In this document: positions 54,379 to 64,000 of the stretch, piece by piece
How the letters are laid out: every line of letters starts with the position of its first letter
Numbering within the stretch: the first letter of the stretch is position 1
Source of the DNA: Patiria miniata
Lineage: Eukaryota; Echinodermata; Asteroidea; Valvatida; Asterinidae
DNA: 64,000 nt
Direction of reading: 5' to 3'
NCBI RefSeq assembly: GCF_015706575.1
Contig: NW_024037064.1
Span: 14,733,606-14,797,605 of the forward strand
Position numbers and translations under genes: made by a program
The notes under the pieces: model-generated
What the model saw: the letters and a program-made list of their open reading frames with translations, nothing else
Databases searched by the model: none
What the model was told of the DNA's origin: nothing

Positions 54379-54833
54379 AACAAAAACCAACACCAAAAAA
54401 CACCCAAAATATCCCCAAAAATCTCTAAAAACTAGACCTACTTGGTCTATAAACTAAGACTAAAACGCAGATACCAAAATTATCGCCTCACGCGATCTAA
54501 AACTCGTTTATCTTCGCAGACAACCCGGAGCTCCGGGAGGCGTGGCTGTCTGAAAAGAACAGATACTGTTTTTTGATTTGAGACAAAGAAGGTCCCCGCA
54601 GGTCGACTTACCAATGCGCCGAAGTACAATGTGCTGGGGTCTCGAGCCCCCCTGCCCTAAACCAGAATAAACACAAACACCAAAAAGGACAAACACCTGA
54701 GAACAGAAAAGTCACCGATCGACGAAAATGTCACAAACGACGAAAAGTGTCCCAATCTGATTTCAAGAATCTCTAAAAAGGATACACAGATAACAGTGAC
54801 AGTAAGACTAGCGGTTAAAAAGCTAACAATACA

Positions 54834-55347
54834 TTACAAACAGGTAATTAAAAACTTTAAAAACACGAAGAAAACATTAAATCGATAATGTTTATCGAAG
54901 AAAAAATCACCGCTAAAATACCTTATTATGCAAGAAGAAATACCAGTTCCAAGAAACATCCCCCCTCCCACCCCTGAGAAAAGTTTCCCGGGAGCGGGAA
55001 AAAAAGATTTTTTCCCGAAAAAAGCACCAATTCCCCACACTGAGACAGCAACAAAAGTAACTCAGCGGTGAGTTTACTGAAGACAAGGATGTCAACAGCA
55101 CAAAAACTGTTCTTCGGGGAAGTCCCGCTGCAAAAGAAGAAAAACAGTTAGACAAAACATGCAAAACAGAAGCAGACATAGAGGCAGATGAAAAAAAACC
55201 TGAACAACGGCAATAAACAATAAAGGATACTAAGTCCGTCTCCCAAACCTCGGTATGGGGCCGATACGCCTGTCCCGCTGCAGGAGACCCGCAGCATCGG
55301 TGATGTTTCGATCTTTCCAGGGGACAGGCGCCTCTATTCCTTAAAAA
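54834..55347 (-). repeat. 514-bp repeat, copy 1
   Basis: Nearly identical (about 99%, no indels) to 56398-56911. It lies between the 3' end of LINE C and the 5' end of LINE D. It contains GAGGCGCCTGTCCCCTGG (minus strand) and T-rich stretches; no domain-bearing ORF. It may be a short interspersed element or a captured LINE leader. Confidence 0.9.
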
Positions 55348-55455
55348 TTGAAAAAAGGGAAAAAAAACCTAAAATTAACCCTGACAGACTTAGCATCAAA
55401 CTACACTAACTTACTTAATATCTAGGGGGGGGGGATAAAGCCGTTGTGGGCAAGA

Positions 55456-58400
55456 CTAGACATTGATGAGAACGCGGTCGTCTCTGATAGAAAAAACAGA
55501 GCCGCCGACGTTCCACAACAGAAAAAACTTGTTTCGGTCTAAACGTAAAAAAAAATCTGCCTCTATGCGCTTATGAAGAAAAGACTTAGAAGAACGGAGA
55601 ACGGTCAGGAGGTCAACGTAGTTGCCGTCGAACAAGGCTTGGCAGCGGGACTTCCAAATCTGCCACTTCAAAACCGAAATCAAAAACCAGACGAAGATGT
55701 GGTTCTTATTTGTGGGGTTAAAACCCTCTGCGAAAAATACCACTGCTGGGGAGATGGAAAAAGTGGGCCCGCAAACACGTACACCCATGTACGTGGCCCA
55801 ATCCCACAGCACGGTAACAAAGGAACAGTCCCATAGCAATGCAGAAGCGACTCATTATTGTTACAATTAGGCAGAGGGCCAATGCCCCACGATAAAAGGC
55901 GCTGGGCCGTCTTCACGGCGCTCCAAACAATGCGCCAGTTTAATTTCCGCAGGAAGTGATCTAAAGAGTTATTTACAATGAATGAACAATGCAGAACGGT
56001 ATAATTGATATCTGTGTGCGGGAGCGCCACAGTCACCTGATTTAAAACTACATTGTAAAGGTTATTTACAGTGACGGTGTTCCAGTTGATAGACAGTACA
56101 TTAGGGAGAGAAAGGATGAGATTACAGAACGTGACATAGATGCGAGGGACCGTCGAGGAGTGTGGACGGCTATTAGAGAAGAGACCAGTCGGAAGGAATA
56201 ACGAAGGGAAAAGGAACACAAGAAAAGAGCTAAAAGACTCCAAGGCGGAGCTGCAGGACTACAAAGCGAGCTGAAACCCTTAATGAAAAGAGCATCAGCT
56301 TTAAATCTTATGTTAAAAACACCGAGTCCACCGCTGTCAAGAGACTGACAAACAGTGGACCGGCGTACCAGTTCCGTCTTACCGGACCATAATTACCTTA
56401 CAAACAGGTAATTAAAAACTTTAAAAACACGAAGAAAACATTAAATCGATAATGTTTATCGAAGAAAAAATCACCGCTAAAATACCTTATTATGCAAGAA
56501 GAAATACCAGTTCCAAAAAACATCCCCCCTCCCACCCCTGAGAAAAGTTTCCCGGGAGCGGGAAAAAAAGTTTTTTTCCCGAAAAAAGCACCAATTCCCC
56601 ACACTGAGACAGCAACAAAAGTAACTCAGCGGTGAGTTTACTGAAGACAAGGATGTCAACAGCACAAAAATTGTTCTTCGGGGAAGTCCCGCTGCAAAAG
56701 AAGAAAAACAGTTAGACAAAACATGCAAAACAGAAGCAGACATAGAGGCAGATGAAAAAAAAACTGAACAACGGCAATAAACAATAAAGGATACTAAGTC
56801 CGTCTCCCAAACCTCGGTATGGGGCCGATACGCCTGTCCCGCTGCAGGAGACCCGCAGCATCGGTGATGTTTCGATCTTTCCAGGGGACAGGCGCCTCTA
56901 TTCCTTAAAAAAAGTAAAAAAGAAAAGATGATCTTGTTGATCTTCTTCTCCACGGTGACCGGCATCGGGTAGACAGGAGCTACATACAAGAGGTAAGAAA
57001 AAAGGACTGTGTTAATTACAGTCACTTTGCCGATTAATGACAAATGGCGTTTATTCCAGTTTTCTACTGAAGACTGGAGTTTTACCAGGCGGTCTTCCCA
57101 AATCCTGGCGGCCATGTCTCCTTTGCCGACCTAGAAGCCATTAATTTAATGGGATCTGTTGTCCAAGAAATGGGGTAAAGATCCCCGAGTTGCTCTCACC
57201 AATCACCTAAAACAAAACCTTGAGATTTGGTGACGTTAAGTCTAGAAGCCGCTTGCACCTTGAAACAAGCCTATAATGTTAAAAAGTCTATGAAGCGAGG
57301 AAATATTGCGAACAATACAAGTTGTATCGTCCGCATATTGTAAAATTTTACACTGCAAGTTGTTACTTCCAGGGATAAAAATACCTTGGATGCCCCTATC
57401 GTTACGGACAGCCGCAGCGAAGGGTTCGATGAAAATGACATAAAGAAGAGGAGACAGGGGACAGCCCGGTCTAACACCTTTCTGTAAAGAAAAAGACTCA
57501 GAAAGAAAGCCGTTAGCAAGAACTTGGCTGAAAATTTCAGTGTATAGTATTTTGAGCCATCTGATGAAATTAGGCCCAAAACCAAGCTTGTGAAGAACTT
57601 GGTGAAGAAAAAAAACAGTTTACACGGTCGAAAGCTTTTTGCTGGTCAAGAGAAATAAAAAGTGAATTTAATTTCCTCTCGTCTGCATAAAAAACAAGGT
57701 CCCGTAAAAGCCCGGCATTATCGTAAATGGAGCGCCCTTGGACCCCGCAGGTCTGAAAAGGGCTAATGATAGAAGATAGAACTGAAGAAAGACGGTTACA
57801 AAGAGATTTAGCTAGAATTTTATAATCCACTTTGAGCAAAGAAATAGGCCTTTTGTTTTGAGGCAAGGTAGGATCACCTGACTTGTCCAAGAGGGTGATA
57901 ATGCCGGTTCTCTGTGAATTAACCAAAATCTGTAAATCAAAAAAAGTGTTAAAAACACTAAGCAAATCTGGACCAATGAGGTCCCAAAAGGTGAAATAAG
58001 ATTTTTTAGGCAAACCGTCGCTGCCAGGGGATTTGCCGTTCTGCATACCCCGCACAGCAGCGTCGAGTTCAAAAGACAAAAGAGGAACTTCAAGATTATT
58101 AATATTCTCTTCAGAAAGAGTATCAGAGATCTGATCTAAAAAGAAGGATTGGAAACTGTCAACAGTTTCATCCCTCGCGAACAAAGAAGCATAAAAGTCT
58201 TTATAAATATCTACAATTTCTAAGGGTGAAGAAGAGACAGTCCCGTCAGGGCGCTTAACTGAAGAAATAGATGAAGCTTTTTTATGATTAAAATCTGTCT
58301 TAAAGAACTGGCTGGAGGGGTGCTCATTCAGACGATGGATGCGGGATCGCACCCTCGCTCCTTCGGCTAAAAAAATCATCTAATTCAGAAAGAGAAAGTT

Positions 58401-59380
58401 TAACTTGGTTATATTCAGCGAGAAGGTTCTTATCCTTGCTTCCTTGGTTAAGAAGGGAAGTGATCCGCTCAAGAGAAGAAAGAAGACGACCTTTCTCCTT
58501 TTTTCGGGTCTGAGAAAGACGGCACGAAGCTTCACGTCCTCCAACCAATCCAACTCGTTATCAAAACCTTCTTTGAGCGTTCGCCACCCTAAATAGGCTG
58601 TCTTAAAGGCTTCTTGAAAGGTCACATCTGTTAAAATGGAAGTATTACATTTCCAATATCCTCTTCCCCTCCTAGGAATAGAGGAAGGGTTAACGTTAAA
58701 AACAACACCATCATGGTCTGAGAAGTGAACAGGCACATGCGAAATGGTAATAAACTTCAAAGAATTAGTAATATAAAATCGGTCCAGCCGACTACGAATG
58801 GTATTTGAGGCATTTTTCCAAGTAAAATATCTATCATCAGGATGGGTGGTCCTCCAAGGGTCTATCAGATTAAAATCGCCACACACGGAGCGAAGTTCCT
58901 GGTGACCGATGTCGCAGGTGACAGAAGATGTACCTATTCTGTCCAAGGCGGAATTAAGAACACAGTTAAAATCACCCGCTTAGATGAATGGACTATTCCC
59001 AGTAAAGTACTGGGAAAGGTTATTGTGAACATTCTTTTTATGAAGGGGGTCATTAGGAGCATAGACTGAAATCAGTCTAAAGCGACCACCTGACCCATCT
59101 AAAAAAAACAGCTAGCAATTCTTCCTTGCAAATCACATTTTAAATCTGACAGTTTAAAAAAAAGAACGTGGATTTAAAAGAATGGCAGTGCCACAAGAAG
59201 AAGAAGTACCGTGGCTAAAATGTCCCCTTTCCACTCCGATTTCCAGAGTTGCAGGTCTTCGGGGCCAGTTATATGACACTCCTGCTAAAAACAACGTCAT
59301 AATCAAGACAAAGGTTAAAAACTTGCTGGCGTTTGTGAAAATCACGCGTGCCATTTACATTAAGGGTAAAAATAGTAATC
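55456..59380 (-). pseudogene. LINE C ORF2: endonuclease and reverse transcriptase
   Basis: Endonuclease pieces 59354-59154 and 58946-58380 (CGDFNLIDPWR, DRFYITN, HFSDHDGVVFNV), then RT 58379-57570 (GKSPGSDGLPKKSY, RPISLLKVDYKILAKSL, SLDQQKAFDRVN). The catalytic YADDTTCIV lies near 57335 and thumb sequence at 57115-56912. The 514-bp repeat interrupts the segment around KIIFSF at 56398-56911; coding resumes and continues to the C-terminal piece ending at 55456 (LKWQIWKSRCQALFDGN). Several frame breaks. Confidence 0.85.
56398..56911 (-). repeat. 514-bp repeat, copy 2 (inside LINE C RT)
   Basis: Compared with LINE A, this copy replaces about ten bases of the RT thumb region. It is about 99% identical to 54834-55347, far closer than LINE A is to LINE C, so it moved or was converted recently. 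Confidence 0.9.
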
Positions 59381-59435
59381 ATTAGGTTAAAAAGGAAGAA
59401 TGCTTGGAGAAATGCCATTTAATTAAGAGTAAAAT

Positions 59436-62051
59436 TTAAAGGAATTCCTTGCAGAAATCCGCCTGTTTCAAGATGGCGTCAGCAGCGTGTCTCCGGCAAA
59501 TGTGCCGGCTCCACCTATAAGTGTGGTGTCCCTGTGCACCGATGAGACATGTCGGACTAGGGCCCGACCATGCAGGACATGTAAAAGAACAGGACAAAAC
59601 TTTGCATCTTGCTGGCTCGCTGATTCCAGGGAGATTCAGCGAGCTTATATGTTTTGAACATTTTTCCGTCTTCACAGGGTCCACTCCATCGACTTCGTTG
59701 GCCGTGGAATCACCCTCGGACTCGACATCCGACGAGTCAGATGACGAGCTATAGGAGGAGGAGGAGGAGGAAGAACCAGAAGAAGATACTGCTTTTTAGC
59801 TGTTTCGGTGTACACACCGAAACAGCTCTTGTTTCTGTTATTTTTTTTTTCTCTTTTATTGCTGACGTCATCACGTGATTTATTATAGAATTGTGAATAT
59901 TTAATTTTTCCCATAGACTTTGTACACAGAAATTTAAAAAAAAATGTCAATTTTCAGAGGGCATTTTCGACACTTTGCCATTAATTCATTTACACCAATC
60001 TTTGTCCAAGCAAAGACTCTAATTCAAACAACATTGTGTAATGATGACGTCATGATGACGTCATCCGGTGTTTATTTATAGGCAATTAAATTGTGACAAT
60101 TTTAATATTTAAAAATGCATAAGAAATCAACCGTACGCGTCCGCAGCATTCTGTTGCCGGCAAGTGGTATAGTAGGTTGAGGTCTTTATTTCATTCAGTG
60201 TGCGTAAAATCACGTGACCCTTGTTTCCGGTCGAAAAAGGCCAAAACCGGAAGTGGCTTATTATTTAAAAGTGGTAATAGATATGAACTTGCTTTTAACT
60301 GTGTTAGTCTCTTGGCTGATAGTATTCTTCAAATCATCTACCGATGACGTCATGCAATCTTCGAGCGTCCTCTAGCGACAGGTTGAAAATTTTCAAAAAT
60401 GTATTTTGAATAGATGTCTGTGGCGAAGTTTGTCGGAATCGCCTAAATATTGGTGTATATGGATGACCTTGACCCACTTAAGACGTGCGCAAAGTTTAAG
60501 GTGTATGACGTCATCAGACCGGAAGTTATAATGAAAAGACCCTTTTTCCTTAAAAATTCCTGAAAAATCAACCATGGCAGTTTTTATATTAGTTTTTACT
60601 TTAATTGTCTATTTAAGGGTAGGTCTAAAATATTTCAAAGTTTCGAGGCAATAAGCAAACTCGGACATGCCCTGCGCACGCTTAAAACTTCAGGTTGACA
60701 ATAACTCTGCTTTAAAACATGCACAGTCCACAATGTACATGTACATGCACGTACGTTGTACATATCGTATGTCAGTCAGCCCGCGCGCAGCGCACGTGTT
60801 GCTGAAGTCAAATCCTGTCCACAGTGACCGTTTTAGCCGATTTCCGGCTAACTTTGACAGATTTTATGTTCATGCATAGTCAGGGACGTAGGATAGACAC
60901 TTTTTGTATAGAATACGCATGTACATGTTCATTCGACCTGGATGAAACTCCTTTTACGGCAGTCATTAACAAAACGGTCGAAACAGCTCAGTGTTTGTCC
61001 ACAAACACATTTCTAGTTTTCCTTTTGGTTTTACCTGGTCGTGCTCCATTGACGAGTCGCTGGAGCCAAAGAGATCCGAAGCAGAAGGAGCGGTTTTTTT
61101 GCTGGCGACTCGAAACCCGTCGTCCTGGGTAGGGGCTAACACTTGTCTGCAGATGTTCCTGTCACATACAAGGGAGGGTGGACCATTTGTGCCCTTACAG
61201 AGGGCGCACTCGAGAACTCTGAAAGATTCAGAAAGAAGAGAACCCTTGCATGAAAAGCAAACAGTGCTAGGGTGAAAAGGCCCTGACATTTTTTTTTACA
61301 CTTGGGACATTCTTTGGCCGGAAGTTCTTGTTCATCAGCCGAACTCTCGCTAAGCCGCTCCCCTGCTGGCTGTGGTGGAGGAGGAGGAGGTGGAGCCGTA
61401 GTCGATTTACTCCATGCTCTCTCTGGTTGAACTTTTCTGGCGAAGGATTTGGGGCAGGCCCGAAAGCCATGCCCCTCCTCCCCGCAGATGGTGCATTTTG
61501 TGCTATTTGTGCATTCATTTGCCACATGGCCGACCTGCAAGCATTTAAAACATTTTACATTATTGCATTCCCGGGCATAATGCCCTTGTTGGCCACAACG
61601 GGCACAAGTTCGGACTTGCCCGGGATATGAAATCCAGGCATTACGATCCCCAATCCTGATTACTGTTGGGATGGCAGGGGTCACCTTCATCCGGTACTGC
61701 CTGGTACCATTAAATACAGTGGGGTTGTCCCCATACGTATCTGCCTAAGATATTTCTGACAATGCTATCATGGATGGCCATTCTTACGTAGTGAACGGTT
61801 ACAGTGACAATGTCGTTAAACTTGGTGACAATGCACCCATCTATGTCGGCTACTTTAGGGTAAAAATCCCTACATACCTGAGCACTCTTAAAGACTACTT
61901 CAAATTTATTTCCCTGCAAGGGCTGCACCGCCACCAAGTGTCGAGCCGTCTGAATGCCAATTCCCCTGAACTTGTAGAACACTGACTTCGGTGTCGAAGC
62001 CTCTTCAAACTTAACCTCCAAGGCCTTGTCTTTATGCAAGGCATCGGCCAT
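59436..62051 (-). pseudogene. LINE C ORF1: multi-zinc RNA-binding protein
   Basis: Start at ATG 62051 (context CCATGG) or in frame at 62060. The N-terminal region (ALEVKFEEASTPKSVFYKF ... VTKFNDIVTVTVHYV) is followed after a frame change near 61740 by three knuckles (CARCGQQGH, CFKCLQVGH, CTICGEEGH; 61690-61400) and the second cysteine-rich module (CPKCKKK ... CFSCKGS ... CALCKGT). A 1.2-kb insert follows (59798-60988), then the C-terminal finger region (59684-59436; CKVLSCSFTC ... HICRRH). Order and size match LINE A. Confidence 0.8.
59798..60988. mobile_element. 1.2-kb insert with AGCTGTTTCG termini and TGACGTCA palindromes
   Basis: The left end has a perfect 14-bp-arm hairpin (AGCTGTTTCGGTGT, 59798-59827). 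The right end carries CGGTCGAAACAGCT (60975-60988), inverted relative to the left. LINE A lacks the segment, so it is an insertion into LINE C ORF1. Inside are five exact TGACGTCA sites (59863, 60045, 60056, 60345, 60506). No coding sequence is recognised; family and target duplication are unclear. Confidence 0.55.
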
Positions 62052-62110
62052 GGCGATCAAAATACTCTCTTCTAATATAGAAATATCAAAAACTGAGAAT
62101 TATATGAGGC

Positions 62111-62573
62111 GTCAGTCACCGCTGCTGACTGACAAAAGAAGTAACAAAAGTAATAAGGTCCCGGGCTATCTGCACGGGGAAAGGGCGTTAAGAATATACA
62201 ACGGGAATAAGGGGCGTAGCTACTCGCTACTACTATGGAAGATTTACACAAATATAATGCGTCTTGAGCTTCCTGTTCAGGAAAGAAGTGAAGGAATTAA
62301 TATACAGAAGGGGGCTACAGGATATATATATAACTGAGCAACTTGCTCAAAAGGGATAGAAATATACAAAAAGGGAAAGCCTATACTACGGTCAAAAACA
62401 AAATGGCCTACAAACTGCTGTATAGGAATTACACGGGGCTACGCACTGCCACAGCCCTACGTAAAGCTAAGGTATGGGAGCCGCACGCTGCTACGGCTCC
62501 GAACAAAAGACTAGAACAAAAGAGAACTGCAATAAAAGAAGGTGCTGTCGTGTGGCGTACTCCGCACACACGA
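62111..62573 (-). promoter_or_regulatory. Stem-loop array in the LINE C leader
   Basis: Units: 62111-62133 (8-bp arm GTCAGTCA, loop CCGCTGC), 62216-62230 (GTAGC arm, loop TACTC), 62335-62349 (TGAGC arm, loop AACTT), 62407-62426 (bulged CCTACA arm, loop AACTGC), 62436-62457 (GGGCTACG arm, loop CACTGC), 62477-62500 (GGAGCCGCA arm, loop CGCTGC) and 62548-62573 (TCGTGTG arm). In the fifth and sixth units the mismatches on the plus strand become G-U pairs in minus-strand RNA. Confidence 0.75.
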
Positions 62574-62881
62574 GGCAGCAAAAAATGGAACTAAAAACCC
62601 TTCAAATGTCTCTCAAAATGCAAAATATGAAAAAAATAAAGATGACTACAATAATCTATGTTCACTTAGCTAACTGCTGGTGTAGGATTGGTCTCAGGTG
62701 GGACCTCCACTCTCCAGTTTTTGGTAGAAGATCATGGAGCCGAAAAAACGCGTTCTGAAAGAAAAGATACGGTTTCAAAAATGGTTTATTTTTCCAAATA
62801 ATCCATCCAACACAATTACACATATATTTACATCATAAAAGTAAAACTTTACATTACATGAATTTCAAAAATTAACCACTC

Positions 62882-63316
62882 TTACTTGCAAAACAAAACA
62901 AGTAACAGGTGCGCATTGTCCGAGATGCTTCTCCCCGCTACCGAGCAAGTTTGATCTAATTTGACGATGAAATGCAGGACTTTGCGTAATCTGGTAGCGA
63001 GGATTTTGGACAAGATCTTGTAATCCACATTCAACAATGATATGGGCCGCCAGTTAGTCAAATCTTCTCCACTCCCCCTGTTTTTGTAAAGCAAAGAAAT
63101 GATTCTCTCCCGCTGCGAAAACCCCAATTTTCCTTCCCCGAAAGAAAAATTCAAAACGTCGCACAAGGTTTGACCCATATCATTGTTGAATTTACGGTAG
63201 AATTGGGCGGGCAGTCCGTCCGAACCGGGGGACTTGCCCGCCGACATCTCAGGCAATCCACACCTAGCAGGTGACATCTGGGCACTCCATGGCCGACCGC
63301 ACCACAACTCCGACAA
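62882..63316 (-). pseudogene. LINE E RT fragment
   Basis: MSAGKSPGSDGLPAQFYRKF, RPISLLNVDYKILSKILATR and SISDNAHLL match the first RT blocks of LINE B. The frame ends at 62882 before the catalytic box; the preceding 15-20 codons come from ORF1. Confidence 0.85.
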
Positions 63317-63983
63317 GTTGCCTCCTGCTCGGCGTAGCTAACCCGTAGCTGATAGCCACCGACACGGATGTACGAAGGAATGGGTTTAGTCAATTTCATA
63401 CGCACGTGCCGGTGGCCATTCTCCCGCGCGTGATGCACCTGCCGGTGGTGGTTGGAAAATCATCATTATAAGTCGTCGCTGAGGAATCGTTGTCGGAATG
63501 TTGTCCGTCTCGTTGTCATCGTCCATTTCACTGTCGGATAGTCTGCCCCCTCTCACAAGTCCAGTCGCGGCTTCGATGTCCGGGCCTGTTGCAGTTGTAG
63601 CAGGTGATATCTGGGCACTCCATGGCCCGATGCCCGACCGGCACCTGCCAGTGGCCCCGTCGCACTCCAAGAATTTTCCCATAGGGAGACAGCGCCGAGG
63701 TAATGTTGACGTCTGTGAGTTCGTACGGGCAGTCTTTCACCGTCACAAAGGTTGCCGTCTTCGATGCCGGATCAGCAGTTCGGTGCAGTTCAGCCGCCTG
63801 GTAGTCAATGGCGTCGCAAGACACCACGGGCTTGGCGTTAAAACCCGTGCAGTCCGTGCAGCCGGCCACATGAAATGGCGTAGCCCTCGAAATCCCAAGG
63901 TCGCAATGGAAACATTCCCATGCGACCGGAGACTTCAGAGGGCCTACCTGCCTCGAGCATTGAATGCACGATGCTCGAGGCAA
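63270..63983 (-). pseudogene. LINE E ORF1 fragments
   Basis: 63983-63528 has a cysteine-rich module (CIQCSRQVG ... CFHCDLG ... CTDCTG), an RRM-like stretch (FVTVKDCPYELTDVN ... YGKILGVRRG) and a knuckle (CYNCNRPGH). 63438-63270 has PSYIRVGGYQLRVSY and another knuckle (CRSCGAVGH). The order of the pieces differs from LINE A/D, which points to internal rearrangement. Confidence 0.7.
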
Positions 63984-64000
63984 TTCAAAATTCGACGACT

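Larger units (their letters stand above)
47990..54565 (-). mobile_element. LINE D (Tx1/L1-like), near full length, leader interrupted
   Basis: The stem-loop leader (54565-53928, then 52740-52618) is split by a CR1-like tail. ORF1 (52617-51196) and ORF2 (51179 to about 47990) follow. It is more G+C-rich than LINE A and C and has longer intact frames, so it is a different subfamily. The 3' end adjoins LINE B. Confidence 0.75.
55440..62785 (-). mobile_element. LINE C (Tx1/L1-like), full length with two insertions
   Basis: Stem-loop leader 62785-62060, ORF1 62051-59436 (with a 1.2-kb insert), ORF2 about 59380-55456 (with a 514-bp insert). Same subfamily as LINE A, and the only copy of this type that keeps both ends in the window. 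Confidence 0.8.
62800..64000 (-). mobile_element. LINE E (Tx1/L1-like), rearranged, runs off the window
   Basis: ORF1 pieces (63983-63290) are followed directly by RT sequence (about 63260-62882), so the rest of ORF1, the endonuclease and the start of the RT are deleted. Its 3' end meets the LINE C leader near 62.8 kb. Confidence 0.7.

Overview
The window is repeat-dominated genomic DNA of a metazoan, most likely a marine invertebrate. Nearly everything recognisable is a mobile element or an integrated virus-like element: tyrosine-recombinase (YR) retrotransposons, a Maverick/Polinton-type element, Tx1/L1-like LINEs, a CR1-like LINE tail, a piggyBac-type MITE and other TIR elements. No convincing single-copy host gene, rRNA or tRNA is seen. 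The species cannot be named from the sequence.

Left part (1-33 kb). A plus-strand YR retrotransposon (gag, RT-RNase H, recombinase; DIRS order, Ngaro-like) starts near 0.6 kb. Its gag is interrupted by a 426-bp TIR element. Its recombinase gene is cut at 4961 by a 25.77-kb insertion (4962-30732) with CACTGTAAA termini and a duplicated TA. The gene resumes, in frame across the junction, at 30733. The 25.77-kb insertion carries subterminal repeats, two MITEs, a degraded intron-containing minus-strand gene with a Tudor-like block (10.5-12.3 kb), and a Polinton-like element (about 14.3-29.8 kb).

The Polinton-like element encodes integrase, packaging ATPase, a double jelly-roll capsid protein (one frame change), a candidate penton/minor capsid protein, several small membrane proteins, a TFIIB-like protein and a protein-primed PolB (two frame changes and one stop). 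No adenain-type protease is seen. Structural genes share a TTATATTAAA-type motif just ahead of their start codons. One convergent gene pair is separated by a 19-bp perfect hairpin. These features suggest an element with its own transcription programme that became fixed recently enough for most genes to remain open.

Right part (34-64 kb). At least five Tx1/L1-like LINEs (called A, B, C, D and E here) lie head to tail, all on the minus strand: E (64-62.8), C (62.8-55.4), D (54.6-48.0), B (48.0-39.3) and A (39.3-34.1). They encode zinc-knuckle ORF1 proteins and APE-endonuclease/RT ORF2 proteins, all broken. LINE B is interrupted by a DIRS element with diagnostic inverted terminal repeats and an internal complementary region. 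LINE D's leader is interrupted by a CR1-like tail. LINE C is interrupted by a 514-bp repeat and by a 1.2-kb insert rich in TGACGTCA. The leaders of A, C and D carry arrays of short stem-loops whose loops are conserved while their stems differ; this is the most unexpected structural signal in the window.
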